From Pempheris klunzingeri (taxonomy: Eukaryota > Chordata > Actinopteri > Acropomatiformes > Pempheridae), in assembly GCF_042242105.1 (NCBI RefSeq), contig NC_092033.1, forward strand, positions 2,742,908-2,806,907: a stretch of 64,000 bases of DNA, read 5' to 3'. Each line of letters opens with the position of its first letter. The stretch's first letter is position 1. Made by a program: the position numbers and the translations under genes. Below the pieces are notes generated by a model that was given only the letters and a program-made list of their open reading frames with translations, did no database searches and was not told where the DNA came from. Shown in pieces: positions 16,725 through 28,481 of the stretch.

Positions 16725-16782
<58 letters not shown>
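16725..16782. repeat. (CA)29 microsatellite in the phyh 5' flank
   Basis: 58 bases of pure CA beginning 72 bases upstream of the phyh start codon, so it lies in the 5' UTR or core promoter. It reads through as a Val-Cys run joined in frame to phyh; that extension is an artefact. Confidence 0.95.
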
Positions 16783-16783
<1 letters not shown>

Positions 16784-18059
16784 TATTAAAGCAACTTTCT
16801 ACTTAAAAAATTGTCCCAATTTATAAAGTCTGTGGATCAAGAGATAATGTTTGAAAAATGGAAAAATGATAATGGAAATTACAATAATGGCAATTTAGGT
16901 GAACTGAACCTTTAAACATGGAGCTTATTGTGAAATATTAACCCTGTAAATCACTAAAGAGGAAGAAAATAGAGATTTTATAGTTAGTTGTTAGTTAAAA
17001 TAGCATTTTCAGTTGATTAAATCGATTTCAATAATATTATTTACTCAGATTTTCTTCTAATTGCTGATGTTCAATAACAAGATTGAACAAATTCTTGTCA
17101 CTGCAGTTTTTATCCAGCAGGCAGCGCCACACAACCAAAAATTCAGCCAGTCACAGTTCATAGTTTTTCCAGTTTGCAGTCACAGTCATCTTTTATTTTA
17201 TTAATCTAACTAAATTAATCAAATTAGGGAATATTTAATATGTCTGATTATGGAACCACCTTATGAACTGGGAATATACAGAGAAGACTTGCTTCCATTG
17301 TTTGTTGTCTTACTTCTACAGTTTGTGGCTGATCAAAAAATAAATATACAGCAAATAAATCACCATCTAAAGAATGTCAAAGATACAAATGAAAAAAATA
17401 AAGTAATGAAATGAATCATTCGAAAATGTGTTTGGTAAAATTTAATTACAAATATAACAGAAAATCTTAAACCTTTGACAAGCGCAGACTATTTTTAATA
17501 CTTTGATTATTTTCTTTTTAAACAGGTAAATACTCCTGATATAGTTTTTATTGCTTTATTGTACAAGTAAATGGAAGCTGATACCTGTATATAATTAATA
17601 CTGACTGGAACAAGACAGAGACTGCACTTTGAAACATTTCTATAAAGCTGTAAAGCCACAGTTGTGCAAGATAATAATAAAATGAGTTAGAGGAAACAGC
17701 GGAAAGGAAACCTATTCAAATAAAGATACCATTGTTTGGTTTATCTGCTATTTTTTTATTGCTCCTCTCAGCATCATCAAGCTCACTATATTTTCTAGCA
17801 TCAAACCGGAAGCAGGTTGACTTCCCCAATAATATCGATATCACATATACCAAATAATAAAATATGTCAAAACACAACCATAAGATTTTAAACATGCATG
17901 TATTCATATAAACCTTTAATCGTGAAATGAGTTTTATCACTTTTATTTTGAACGCCGTGACAGGACCAGACTTTTATTCTGAAAGTCGTGACGGAAAACA
18001 ACACGCGGTCGATGAGAGTGGTTTTTATTTTGAAACTAAACAGGAAGTTCCGTTATTAG
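16783..18059. promoter_or_regulatory. Divergent interval between phyh and cdk17
   Basis: The two genes are head to head with about 1.4 kb between the phyh ATG (16653) and the GC-rich cdk17 first exon. Most of it (16800-17900) is AT-rich with no recognisable gene. The right end, 17938-18060, carries three related copies of a TTTATTTTGAA-type motif, two of them followed by a GTGAC box, and a CAGGAAGT ETS-like site at 18040. Whether the two promoters are shared is not visible. Confidence 0.45.
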
Positions 18060-18397
18060 CCGTTGCGTGGAGCTTAGTGGCGGCTAGCTTGCACCCCTCC
18101 CGTCTCCTCCGTCGACAGCAGATCCTCCTCCAGCCTCTTTAAACTGCTTTCGCCGCCACAGGAGCGACATTTTGGGGGTTCGCTCTCCAGCCCTCCGTCC
18201 TCACACCCCTCGTATCTCCCTCTCGTGTGTGTGTGTCGGGGGATATTTCCTCTCTACCGGACCTTTAGGAACCGAAACCGAACACAGACGGGGCTGTGTT
18301 TCAGGCTACTTCAGTGGGCGGTTGAAGCGGAGGACGGCACCCGGGCCTGGCAGCTCCGGAGAGTCGGCTCGAAAACGACGGAATTCACCATTTTCAG
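18060..18397 (+). other. cdk17: Putative cdk17 untranslated first exon and CpG-rich promoter
   Basis: A GC- and CpG-rich island in otherwise AT-rich DNA ends with a strong donor, TTTTCAG|GTAAATG, at 18397/18398. The first coding exon at 38327 has an acceptor 18 bases before its ATG, so an upstream non-coding exon is required. This is the only good candidate between phyh and that exon, and mammalian CDK17 has the same arrangement with a very long first intron. The 5' boundary is an estimate; no TATA box is evident. RNA data would be needed to fix the start. Confidence 0.6.
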
Positions 18398-19675
18398 GTA
18401 AATGTGCAAAAATGTCATTACCGTACGCCTCACAACTTGTCCGATATTGGGCTCCGTGACGTTACATTTAATTCGGCTGCTTAGGACGAGGTCTGGACAG
18501 TCTTGTGTGGAAATGACAACACAGAGGAAACGGCAGCTAAAGAATAATTCAAGACTTTACAGCTGTATTTCACATTTTACACCCACCTTCTGTTTTACCC
18601 TTTACAGCCATGTCTACTATTCTCACACCTCGCACACATTTTAAACATTAAATCTCTTCTTGACTTGTTTACATAACGCATGTATTGGCAGCCAGGATAC
18701 CCCCCAGCGACAGGAACCTTATTGTACATTTCAGAGGGATTTTGCAGAAAAATGAAAACAGCACGACTTGAATCTGAATACCATAGTGAAATATCACACC
18801 ACCTGTTAAAACGAAGAGCTAGAAGAACATTCCTGCGTTATTATAGTGACCTGTGGGGAATTAACACCAATAATATGCAGGAATGTCATTGACAAATGTC
18901 CATAAAAACAACATAAGCCTACTGTAAAATCAATATGTAACACTACAAACACCCAGACTGTGCAACCACACATTCATCATGTCCACAACACACTGCACTT
19001 ATTCACATGCATGCTTCTTCTTAGACATTTACAGTACCAGGCATGCTTTTCAAAGTGAAAACGTGGATATTTAATCACTTGAAGCACCTGCATGTTTAGA
19101 AAAAGTTGAATTTTCGCTTGATTTTCCTGATATGACTTAACACAAATACACAAACGTTGCCTCTAGTTTTGCTTGTGCCACATCCAAGTCATATGGGGAT
19201 TGGAAAATCAGCTGATGACACATCCTCCTGCAGACTTGAAAGCTTCTTTTCTTTAAAATGATTTGTGTTTGCGAATTTAAGATGACTGCGACTTTTAAAT
19301 GATTGTTCAGTCATTCACCAGCCAATTCTGTTGAGATGTACCAGTGCACGTCCTGCTTTTAAATTACCTCTAGTGGGATCACTGTGGTTCTCATGCTTTT
19401 TGTATTTACGGCCAACTCAAGTGCACAGTAAATCCAACACAACACCAATGCACCATCCTCCTGTCGCCCTGGAAACAATAAGATATGAAGTGAAACTACA
19501 AACTCTTCTAAAAGTGTGTGTTCATTACAGGTGTCATAGTTTAGCAGCAGCAGATGCTCACCAGCTACATTGACCACATTTCTGTGGTGAACTTAGGCTC
19601 TTTTCCACTTCCTGTATGACCTGAATTTACTTCCACCGTCCTTCATCTGGAACAACAACCGGTCGCTCATTTTGG

Positions 19676-19698
19676 TGTGTGTGTGTGTGTGTGTGTGA
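19676..19698. repeat. (GT)n microsatellite
   Basis: Short uninterrupted GT run in cdk17 intron 1. Confidence 0.9.
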
Positions 19699-20340
19699 GC
19701 GTATTGACCCACATATAGATGAAGGCTGTAGGCTGTGAGAGTGATACACCCCCAGAGGACAAAGTAATTACCCTGACAACCCCCTCCCCATGTCTGTGGA
19801 CCGTACAGCAGCAGCGTTCGCATCGATCTGTCTCTGCATAATGTCGCATACAGCAGGGAGCTGAGAGGGTGTTCTGTGTATGTACTCTCTCACTTTCCCC
19901 CCCCCTGGAATGGACAGATGAGATATTTGAGTCAGAGGAAGTATTTGGTTTCAATTTGAGAAATTAAAGTGCCATGTGACGGACCGCAGTGAGCGTCCGT
20001 GATTGAACGGGAGTCAGAGTGAAACAGAGCCAGCAGGTCCTGTCAGCAAAACCCATCACTTTTTAGAAAGACTGATGCAAATCTTCAGTTGAATTCTTCA
20101 TGTGCTGTTAAAGGAGCAATCCACCTAATTAACATATCAGGCTGAGTTTTCTAGTCTTGAACCACTCAGCCTCAGAAATAGTCAATAGGGTTGGGTACTG
20201 AACTTCAACACTTTCATGGTACCAGCTGAATTGATTCAATATTAGATAAAATTAGCAAAAAAAAGCCTCGTCAGAGCTAACTCCTGTTAGCTTTGTTAGC
20301 GCTGTTAGTATAGCTAGGTTTTGATAGGATGGGGCAGCAG

Positions 20341-20400
20341 AGGATCTGGCTCAGGAGGTAGACCAGTCGTCTAAAGCTTCCCAGTTTGCTTCTGGCTGTT
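20341..20400. repeat. Possible tRNA-derived SINE fragment
   Basis: 'CTGGCTCAGGAGGTAGACCA' followed by 'GTCGTCTAAAGC' resembles a tRNA-like A-box region (GCTCAGGNGGTAGA). No B box follows, so at best this is a truncated SINE head. Confidence 0.3.
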
Positions 20401-21159
20401 ATACTTTTTTATTTATTGATATCACATCAACAGACAATTTCAAGTTGTGGTTAATAAATTTAATTTTTATGCTGTAAAACTGCTTGGCGTGGAAAAATAA
20501 AAGAGTAGGTTTAGATTTTGTTTGCTTTGCATTGAGGCTGTAAAAATGCGAAGGAGCTGAAAGATTTGCACCGTAATGTGTTAATGTAATTTTCTTTTTG
20601 TTAGAATAGATCTTACAATGTCATTAGGAGTTACCGCTTGGAGAATATAAATTCATAGCAGAAAGTCTCGGCGTCTGCGGCTTTGATTTTGCCCACGAAG
20701 ACGCAGGAATGAGGGTCGTTCTCGTTAGAAAAATCAGTGAAATGTGGTTGATGACATTACAGAAATGCACGTCGCAGACGGCTTACTGTCAGATGAAATC
20801 TTCTGATGTTTCATACTGTTGCAGTTTCCCTTAAAGCCGCTCATGTGGATGTCAAGTGACGATCACCACATTATTATATGGAAATATAATGTTAGCATGT
20901 TACAGCTGAATTCAACTATATTATGAAGGAAATGATTATCAGAATTAGTATTGAACTGCATCCTAAAAGACAAAAATATCATCATATATGGTGCAAAGCA
21001 TGGCGATATCCCACCATGCTTTGCAGCGGAGTTGACTGCACTTACTGATGATCAGCCTCCAAAACACTGTTGCCATTGACAACCAGGCCAGCAGCTCTTT
21101 CTCCTTTTCTCCCTTTCTCTCTCCTGTTTATATCCAACTTGTGCAATGTTTTATTGATC

Positions 21160-21480
21160 AGAGAGGTGTGTGTGCGTGTGTGTGTGTGTGTGTACATATG
21201 CACGTCTCTTTGTGTTTGTCTTTTTGCATGCTTCTCTGTGTGTGTGTGTGTGTGTGTCCATCCATTGTATTTGGTGTGTGTGTGTATTGTATGACCATGT
21301 GTGCTTCTTCACACACGTGTGTGCTGGAATGTGTTTCAGTGAATGCAGCACTGTACGCTTGAATGTGTTTTTCTGTGTGTGTGTGTGTGTTTATGATAGT
21401 TTGTGTTTGTGATCATGTATTCCGATGTGTGTTTGTACATTTCCATCCACATTTTTCTGTGTGTGTGTGTGTGCACATAC
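21160..21480. repeat. Cluster of interrupted (TG)n tracts
   Basis: TG runs at about 21166-21193, 21236-21257, 21375-21391 and 21459-21472, with related TGTGTTTG-rich sequence between. They create Cys-Val reading frames on the plus strand and His-Thr frames on the minus strand that are not genes. Confidence 0.85.
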
Positions 21481-21701
21481 AGTGCAGCTCTTCTCTTCTT
21501 TGTTGGTAGAATGTAACTAAATCTTGCCAGCAGCCCCTGGGGCTGATGGGAGATGTCTTCCTGCCACTGCACTGCCAAAGGGTGAAGTAGTAATTATTGG
21601 TTTTTTTGGGGGGTCTGGCTAATTCTAGGGCTTCAGAATGAATACAATTAGTGTGTGCCGGGTGCAGCATGAACACACATTGGCACACGTTCGTAGCCAT
21701 A

Positions 21702-21705
<4 letters not shown>

Positions 21706-21744
<39 letters not shown>

Positions 21745-22323
21745 ATGAGGAAAGTTATGTGAGCAATGCAAGTAATGTGGAGTGGTGTGAGTTCATTGTC
21801 CCCCTCTCTCTCTCTCTCTCTCTCTCTCTCCCCCTTATACATACACACACACACACACACACACAGCTTTTTTCTAGCTCTAAACATTTAGCCTAGGTCA
21901 TGCTGAATCAAACACCCCTGTCAGCCTGCTGGTGTGTGTGTGTGTGTGATTAATTTTACCATTAAACAAAGCCATCTTATTATATTTTTTTACATTTGCA
22001 TGACTGTGTTGGTGTGTCAGCGGATATTTGGTCTTGTAGGATGGCTGTGTGACGAACACACACACACACATTGCACACACACTTACACAATGCTCATTTT
22101 TGTCTCTATATATACACACACACACACACACATACTACCTATGATTATTCCTGTATGTTTTGGCATTGTGCCTTTTCTAATTGCCCCCAGGATAAACCAC
22201 CGCATCACGCTTTGCCAGGTGTGTGTGTGGAGGATTGAGCTGGGTGACTGGGATTGGCTCATAATCTGGAGATTAACCAGTGGCATTGTTAGAGCAGCAG
22301 CAGAGGGGGATTATACGCACTCA

Positions 22324-22364
<41 letters not shown>

Positions 22365-22483
22365 GTCACACACAAAAATAAACAGGCTTTCAGTTCATTC
22401 ATGAAGTCACTTTCCCTCCTGTGGTGAGCACTCGCTGTAAACTCAAGTGGTGTCGTTTGACAGTGAAGATGCTGAAATATTCA

Positions 22484-22520
<37 letters not shown>
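21706..22520. repeat. Cluster of (CA)n and (CT)n microsatellites
   Basis: CA at 21706-21740, CT at 21805-21830, CA at 21841-21865, TG at 21931-21948, CA at 22057-22071 and 22116-22132, CA at 22329-22361 and CA at 22485-22519. Opposite orientations (TG at 21931, CA elsewhere) could pair in the intron RNA. Confidence 0.85.
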
Positions 22521-22521
<1 letters not shown>

Positions 22522-23192
22522 GTGAGGATCAGAGCACAGTGAGCAACCCCCACAGTGTTTCACCCTTTTGTTTAAACAGAACAGACTCAGATTTTTGAAT
22601 CTTCTCTTTTTAAAATGGTCTAAACAACACCAGGAGAAGTGGCACGTTCACATGTGATTAAACAACCTTTACACTTGTTTACACTGTGTGTGCACGACTG
22701 CTCAGTTCTTAACTTCACCCAATGGACCCAAGTTAACCCACACTTTAATCCTTAACTTGACTTAATCCAAAACCCTGAACTGGCTGCTCAAATGGAAAAT
22801 GGATTTTTTTTTTTACCACAATTTTGGTTTGAATTTGCAGTATTGTCCCTTAAATAGATAAAAATCTAACTCTGTAGGCCTGTATTGGTGAACATCTTAA
22901 TATATGACACGATGTCTTTGTATCAAGTATAATTACAAAATGATTTTTGCAAATTGTGGAGGGATGATTTTTTTTTTAAATCAGCCAGTCAGCTGGAAAA
23001 GCAAGTTCCAGTGAAGAAAAAAGGCAATAATTTAAAGCATAATACTGGTATTTTTAAGGAGAGGTCCTATTTTGGCATATTTATCAGTTTGAAAAGACTA
23101 GTAGGTGCAGAAATATTTGGAATTGATCCATTAGATCACCTCTTAAGAGCAGGCAGCTATAATGGCTGTAACTGGATCAAATAAAATAGCTT

Positions 23193-23770
23193 CTTTTTGT
23201 CACTGACAGGCTCAGATTGTTTTTTTGTTTTGTGCCTGACAACATTACAGAAATGATTCCTACAAAGACTGATCTGTAATATCATTTTTGTTTAACCAGA
23301 AACAGCTGATAAATTGCTTGGACCAGACTCCATTGACTAAAGAGGTAGTTTTACATGGGAGTTGCTGGTCTGCCGCTGTCTCAGTCAGTTTGTTATTGTG
23401 TGACTTTTTGTTTTAAAGGGTTTGTTCTGATTTGACACAATATTTGTGTAACACACAGTAACACTAATAAACTAGCAGATCGAGGCAGAGATAGACCAGC
23501 AACTCCTGCGTTCTGTGTTGTAAAATTACTGTTTTTTTCAATGGAGTCTGGTGTGTTTGAATACTGCGATACAATGGCTCTTTCTGGTTAAACAAAAAGA
23601 GTCATACAGCTTTGTCTGTATAGTGATCCTTTCTGTAATGCTGTCAGACACTTCAAATAACAATGTGAGCCTGTTAGTGGCAAAAACAAGCATTTCTGGT
23701 GGATGTTCTTTGATCGGATTACATTGCGGCCATCACAGCCGGCTGAGGTGATCTACTGGACCAGGTCCCA
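23193..23770. repeat. Foldback element copy C in cdk17 intron 1
   Basis: The left arm starts 'TTTTTGTCACTGACAGGCTC' and the right arm ends with its counterpart 'GAGCCTGTTAGTGGCAAAAA'. The internal mirrored blocks are CCAGACTCCATTGACTAAAG and ATTACTGTTTTTTTCAATGG. A spacer with 'GACACAATATTTGTGTAACA' separates the arms. The right outer part, with 'CATCACAGCCGGCTGAGGTG', matches the outer left arm of copy A ('CCTCAGCCGGCAGCCG') in reverse complement. Confidence 0.8.
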
Positions 23771-24177
23771 AGGTCCTGAGGACTGACGCACTGATGCTTT
23801 CATGTCAGACGTTGCAGTGAGAGATTCCAACTTCTTTTCACTATCAGCCAACTGTCTGTTAAATTAGTACCCTTGACGACTTACAAGATGAATTGAAAAT
23901 AGTTTTCATAAAGCAAGATTATAATAGTAGATTTTATGTGCGCACAAACACATAAACACACAAATAAGTGGCACAGTGTTGGTGCCAAGTACAGTTGTTG
24001 ACATTCTGCTGTTCAGTACATCCCGTCCTACACAACTCTGACCATCTGCCTGCATCTCACAGTTTTTGCGTCGTCTCACCATCTCACATAATCGTGACAA
24101 TGAAATGGTTCTACCCCCAGTTCAGTTTGCTTCATTTCACTCAATTCACAATAAAATTTTGTTTTCTTTAGAGGCTG

Positions 24178-24265
24178 CTAGTTGTCTCATATTGGATTTG
24201 AACTCGTGAGCTCTGCGTAGCCTCGTCCTGATTGCCCTCTCTTACCCAACTGCCTCATCTTTAGT
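24178..24265 (-). repeat. tRNA-derived sequence (SINE head or decayed tRNA)
   Basis: On the minus strand GCAGTTGGGTAAGAG (24239-24253) resembles an A box. GAGTTCAAATCC (24194-24205) resembles a B box (GGTTCGAATCC) at the right distance downstream. The stems around the TTCAAAT loop pair poorly, so a working tRNA is unlikely. Known family members are tRNA-derived SINEs and tRNA pseudogenes. Confidence 0.4.
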
Positions 24266-25313
24266 TTAAATTCCAGCTTCTGTATAATAGTGAGTTTCCC
24301 TTTTAATCTCCGTTAAGAATCTCTAATTATCCCTCTTTCTTCCCGACGGGTTAATCATTGCCTCACAGACAGGCGTTATCTGCAATCAGTGCCAAGAAAG
24401 TGCATCGAAAGTTCACAGGAAACAGCCAATTGGACCACAGATACTCATGGTGCCCAGAGAGAAAACAGTCAGACCTTCCAGCTTCTTAATTTAGTCTTTT
24501 CTAATTAATTCTATCAGAAGTGTGGCTGAGGTTTTATGTGCCTTAAGCTCTTAGCTGCATTAGCATTAGTGAGCATCTCATTCATCATTGTCTGAAAGGT
24601 CAGATTAATTCGAGGTCAGTATTGCTAGGTACATACTAATAATCTGGTCTAATCAGATTAAAGCAACACTCCTGCATGAGCATGAACTGACAAAGATACT
24701 GTATCAACAGAAAACCCATGGATGAAGAGGGAAGAATGAAACGCTGTTTGATTTGCTTGATTGACAGGAGATCTCCGGGAAGCACGTCACAGCCGGGGGG
24801 GGGCTCACAGCTTCAAAGATAGAAACCAGATTAAACCAGTCGGCCTTCATGAATGTTGCAGGGTTGCGGCGGGGCAAGAAATAGAAAATCTGCTCCATCA
24901 TGTTTCTTCATTGTCAGCTTGTGCAGGGTTAGGGTCCTTAAAGGAACTTGTACATGCATCTTTGTTTGTAGAACAGCCAATAGGAACGCTCTCTTTCTCT
25001 GAGAGGACCTGTGATTGGCCAAGAGGAGGTGCAGATATGCCTAGCCCAGCTTTAACTACACGGTTTCTGATTAAAATAAAAACTGTACAAGAGTCTCGTC
25101 ATCTTCTCCATTGATTACAATAAATACAGGATTTTGTAGAAAAACATGTTTATATATATATATATATTTTTAAAAGTAATATAAAGATATTTGTTGGCCA
25201 GCAAAAGTCAAATGTAATGGATTTATGGGAAATATTGCATCTTTGTCTCAGGCTGGGACGTCCCACCTGGCTTGGCACTAATGCAGGAAAAAGCCCTGAT
25301 GGTGTGAACAACA

Positions 25314-25314
<1 letters not shown>

Positions 25315-25377
<63 letters not shown>
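25315..25377. repeat. (CA)31 microsatellite
   Basis: 63 bases of uninterrupted CA in cdk17 intron 1. Confidence 0.95.
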
Positions 25378-25379
<2 letters not shown>

Positions 25380-26263
25380 CACAGGGCATCTCAGGGAGTG
25401 AACACCTGTTCCCAAAAGCCTCGGGGTGAGACTGTGTTCAGGGGAGTGGTGGGGCGTGAGAAAGAGGATGCGCGATGGAAAGCCATAAAAACAGACAGAA
25501 GAGGAGGAGGAAGAGGAGGAGGAGAGGTGATAACGGAGGGAGGGAGGTTCAAGTCGTGTTGTTCCGTTGTGTAAGACGACCTGCCATCCTTAGAAATCTC
25601 CCTGTGGCTGAGCGTTGCTTCTGTGTTTGTGTTGTCGGCTGTGGGCGACCGGAGCTGCTGTTGTATTGATTTGACTGAATATATTTGCAGTTTTGCATGT
25701 GGATGACCCCAACTGGCTGCAGGAGGGAACTGATTTAGACTTCCCAGCCCAGGAGCTTTTAACCACGACCTGACTGAGGTTTGGCCCATGCAGCTTTTCA
25801 AAATAAAAGCATGAAAAGTTGCCAGTATTTGACTTGATGTGTCCTATTCTTTGGCTTTTTGAGTCAGACAAAGAGAAACTAATGTGGTAAATACCTGAAC
25901 ATTTTGCATCGTATTGTCTCGACTTTGCATTCACCTGGACAAGAAAACTTCAAAGACTGTTTTTGCAATAAGTTTGTAATTTTTCTGACATACTTTGTGA
26001 TTATTTATACAAAAATATTCACAAATGTCAAACTTTTTAGATGGCTGCTTTTAATGAAACCTCTCCTCTCAGCTTTTCTATTTCAGTACAACAAAATTTG
26101 CATAATACGCTCTTATTGGGTGTGTGTGTGTGTAAACTTAAGCTCTTACCGTTTCCCATCTCTCTCCACTGGAATGTGCCATCTCCAGCTGTGTGTTTGG
26201 ATTCACCCACTAAACATCCAGGCAGGAAAACACACATTCTTGTACGTTGTGTCATCCATCTGA

Positions 26264-26291
<28 letters not shown>
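26264..26291. repeat. (GT)n microsatellite
   Basis: Uninterrupted GT run in cdk17 intron 1. Confidence 0.9.
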
Positions 26292-26294
<3 letters not shown>

Positions 26295-28076
26295 GGACAG
26301 ACCGGAAGCTTCTCGTTAACCCTCGTTAGTCTGTTGTGGATGTAATGAGACAGACTAGCGTTATGTAACAGACAGACCAGAGGAGAAGGAGGGTGTTGAT
26401 TTCACAAACACAATGGGGGGGACATTGTATACGTGTGCTGTCGAGGCAGCAGCTCATTGTGGCTGGAGGAGGGTTAACGGCAGCTGTTTGATGTTCGCCC
26501 AATAAAATTACTGACATTAATGAAAAGCTTAGGAATGACTGTGTGTTTATGCATCATGGTCCGACTGTGGAGAGAGCAGGAGTGTAAAGTTTCACCATTA
26601 GACGATATTATATAGATTCTTTGGACGATATTCACAAAGTCAATTCAATCCAGGGGACACTTCATAATTTCATATCAATCTTTAATATTATAGGAGCCTC
26701 ATAGCTGATTATGTTAAATGTGATGTTTCCTCTGAGCTCTATGACGTGCACGGTAAAGGCCACAGCTGGCCCCAGGATATTTTAGGTCATCCATTCATTA
26801 TTAATTGATTGCCAGTGATTATTACTAATGGCTAAATGGAACAGGCAACCGTTTTCGACTGCTCTGATTTTGGTTTTAACTGTGTAATGAAAACTTATAA
26901 GACGTTACGCCCACTCCAAGCATGGACGCTACAAAAATATGAAGTTTGATAAGTTTATGATAAGTTTTGCTGAGCACACGTCTCAACAATTCGACCCCAA
27001 TTTGCACCCGGTAGCAGCTAAAGTGTAGGACATGGTCACTACAGGTATGTGTGAACATTTATACTCACTGTTTGTGAACTTCCTACGTCTTGCACTCTCA
27101 TGTACGTGATTATTTCAGTCTGTCAAACTAGCAGCAACATGACAAACAGCCAAGCGGCCTGTAAAGTTCCCGATTTGTCTGACATCCATTTCCACAATGT
27201 TGATTTATTCCTGCGAGGGGAATTAATATCCTCATAGCCATTATCTGCCTGGTGCTGACCTTTCAAAATAAAGGCGATTGATATATTGATCCAGATTGAT
27301 GGATTACACCTCTAATAGATGATAGAATTATTTTTTTAAAGCAGCTGTTGGCTGTTTAATAAGGCAATAAACTAACTTGGACGCCATGTCAGAGGCTACA
27401 GTGAGGTTAACAGGCCACATGAACATCATTCATGTGCAATAAATCTGCCTCTCATACGTAGCAGACGGCGCTGTATAACATTCACTGCTCAAACAACACA
27501 GTGACTGTATATTATAAATGCAGGAATAGCAGCAGTAATAAGACCCAACGCTTAACTATGCAGGAGCACTAAAATAGTACAAGCTGTTGAGAAGCTGATC
27601 ACATGATACATATAAATGATCTCTGTACTTAAATTATACACAAAATAATGTCACAGAATCCAGCTGTGTTTATATATTAAAGCTGAAACAGTCACCTGGA
27701 AAAGGGAAGCTAATCATCTTTATTACTTACAGCACAACAAGCTGTAAAGACGACACTGACACATGACTGTTGTGTAAAGCCGCTATGGTCAACACATTAG
27801 CTAGCAGCTGCCTTTAGCCGTCAAATGCTTCGCTGTGTTAACCTGCTGATGTTTTTGCAGAGCAGTGACACTGAACCAAGACAGCAAAGTTCCTAATTAG
27901 CTGAAAGATGCTGACTTCCTCTGTGTAGCTGAGGGGAACTTGGGTGATGTGATTCTCGATGAACTCCTTTCACACGCAGACAGTAATTTAATAATATGTG
28001 AAATTTGGGATGATTCTGGACTGCATGGTCCGCTTGAAGCTTCTCCAGCTTCTCCATGCCTCTAACACCCACCGTA

Positions 28077-28078
<2 letters not shown>

Positions 28079-28125
<47 letters not shown>

Positions 28126-28251
28126 TTTTTGTTCCCAGTCAGCTTTCTCACACACAAAAACATGTATAGACTCTTAATCGCACAAAATGTTATCCTAGAT
28201 TTCAGTAGAGCTGTCTACCTGCTGCTGAGAGCTCCACCTTGTACCAAGTGT

Positions 28252-28330
<79 letters not shown>

Positions 28331-28450
28331 TGTGAGAACCACTGATAAGAGGATCATCTATCCTGCACACGATCTCTGTTTTGTAATTGGAAGATGGGTG
28401 AAGTGTATCGCCTTTGGTGTGACCTCAAGCTAACCCCCTTGCACAAACAG

Positions 28451-28480
<30 letters not shown>
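28079..28480. repeat. Two long (GT)n tracts followed by an opposing (CA)n tract
   Basis: GT at 28079-28124 (46 bases) and at 28257-28329 (73 bases, with shorter flanking runs from 28248), then CA at 28450-28475. The second GT tract and the CA tract can pair across a loop of about 120 bases. Confidence 0.95.

Positions 28481-28481
<1 letters not shown>

Noticed and set aside
16654..16779. N-terminal extension of phyh through a Val-Cys run
   Set aside because: It is a reading of the (CA)29 microsatellite. The PTS2 signal must be near the N-terminus, which supports the ATG at 16653.
20990..21024. 11-bp inverted repeat GCAAAGCATGG ... CCATGCTTTGC
   Set aside because: Short enough to be expected by chance in 64 kb and with no supporting context.
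21048..22404. Several frames rich in Cys-Val or His-Thr
   Set aside because: All are translations of TG/CA repeats.
28079..28480. CRISPR-like regular repetition
   Set aside because: Simple dinucleotide repeats in a vertebrate intron with no spacer structure.
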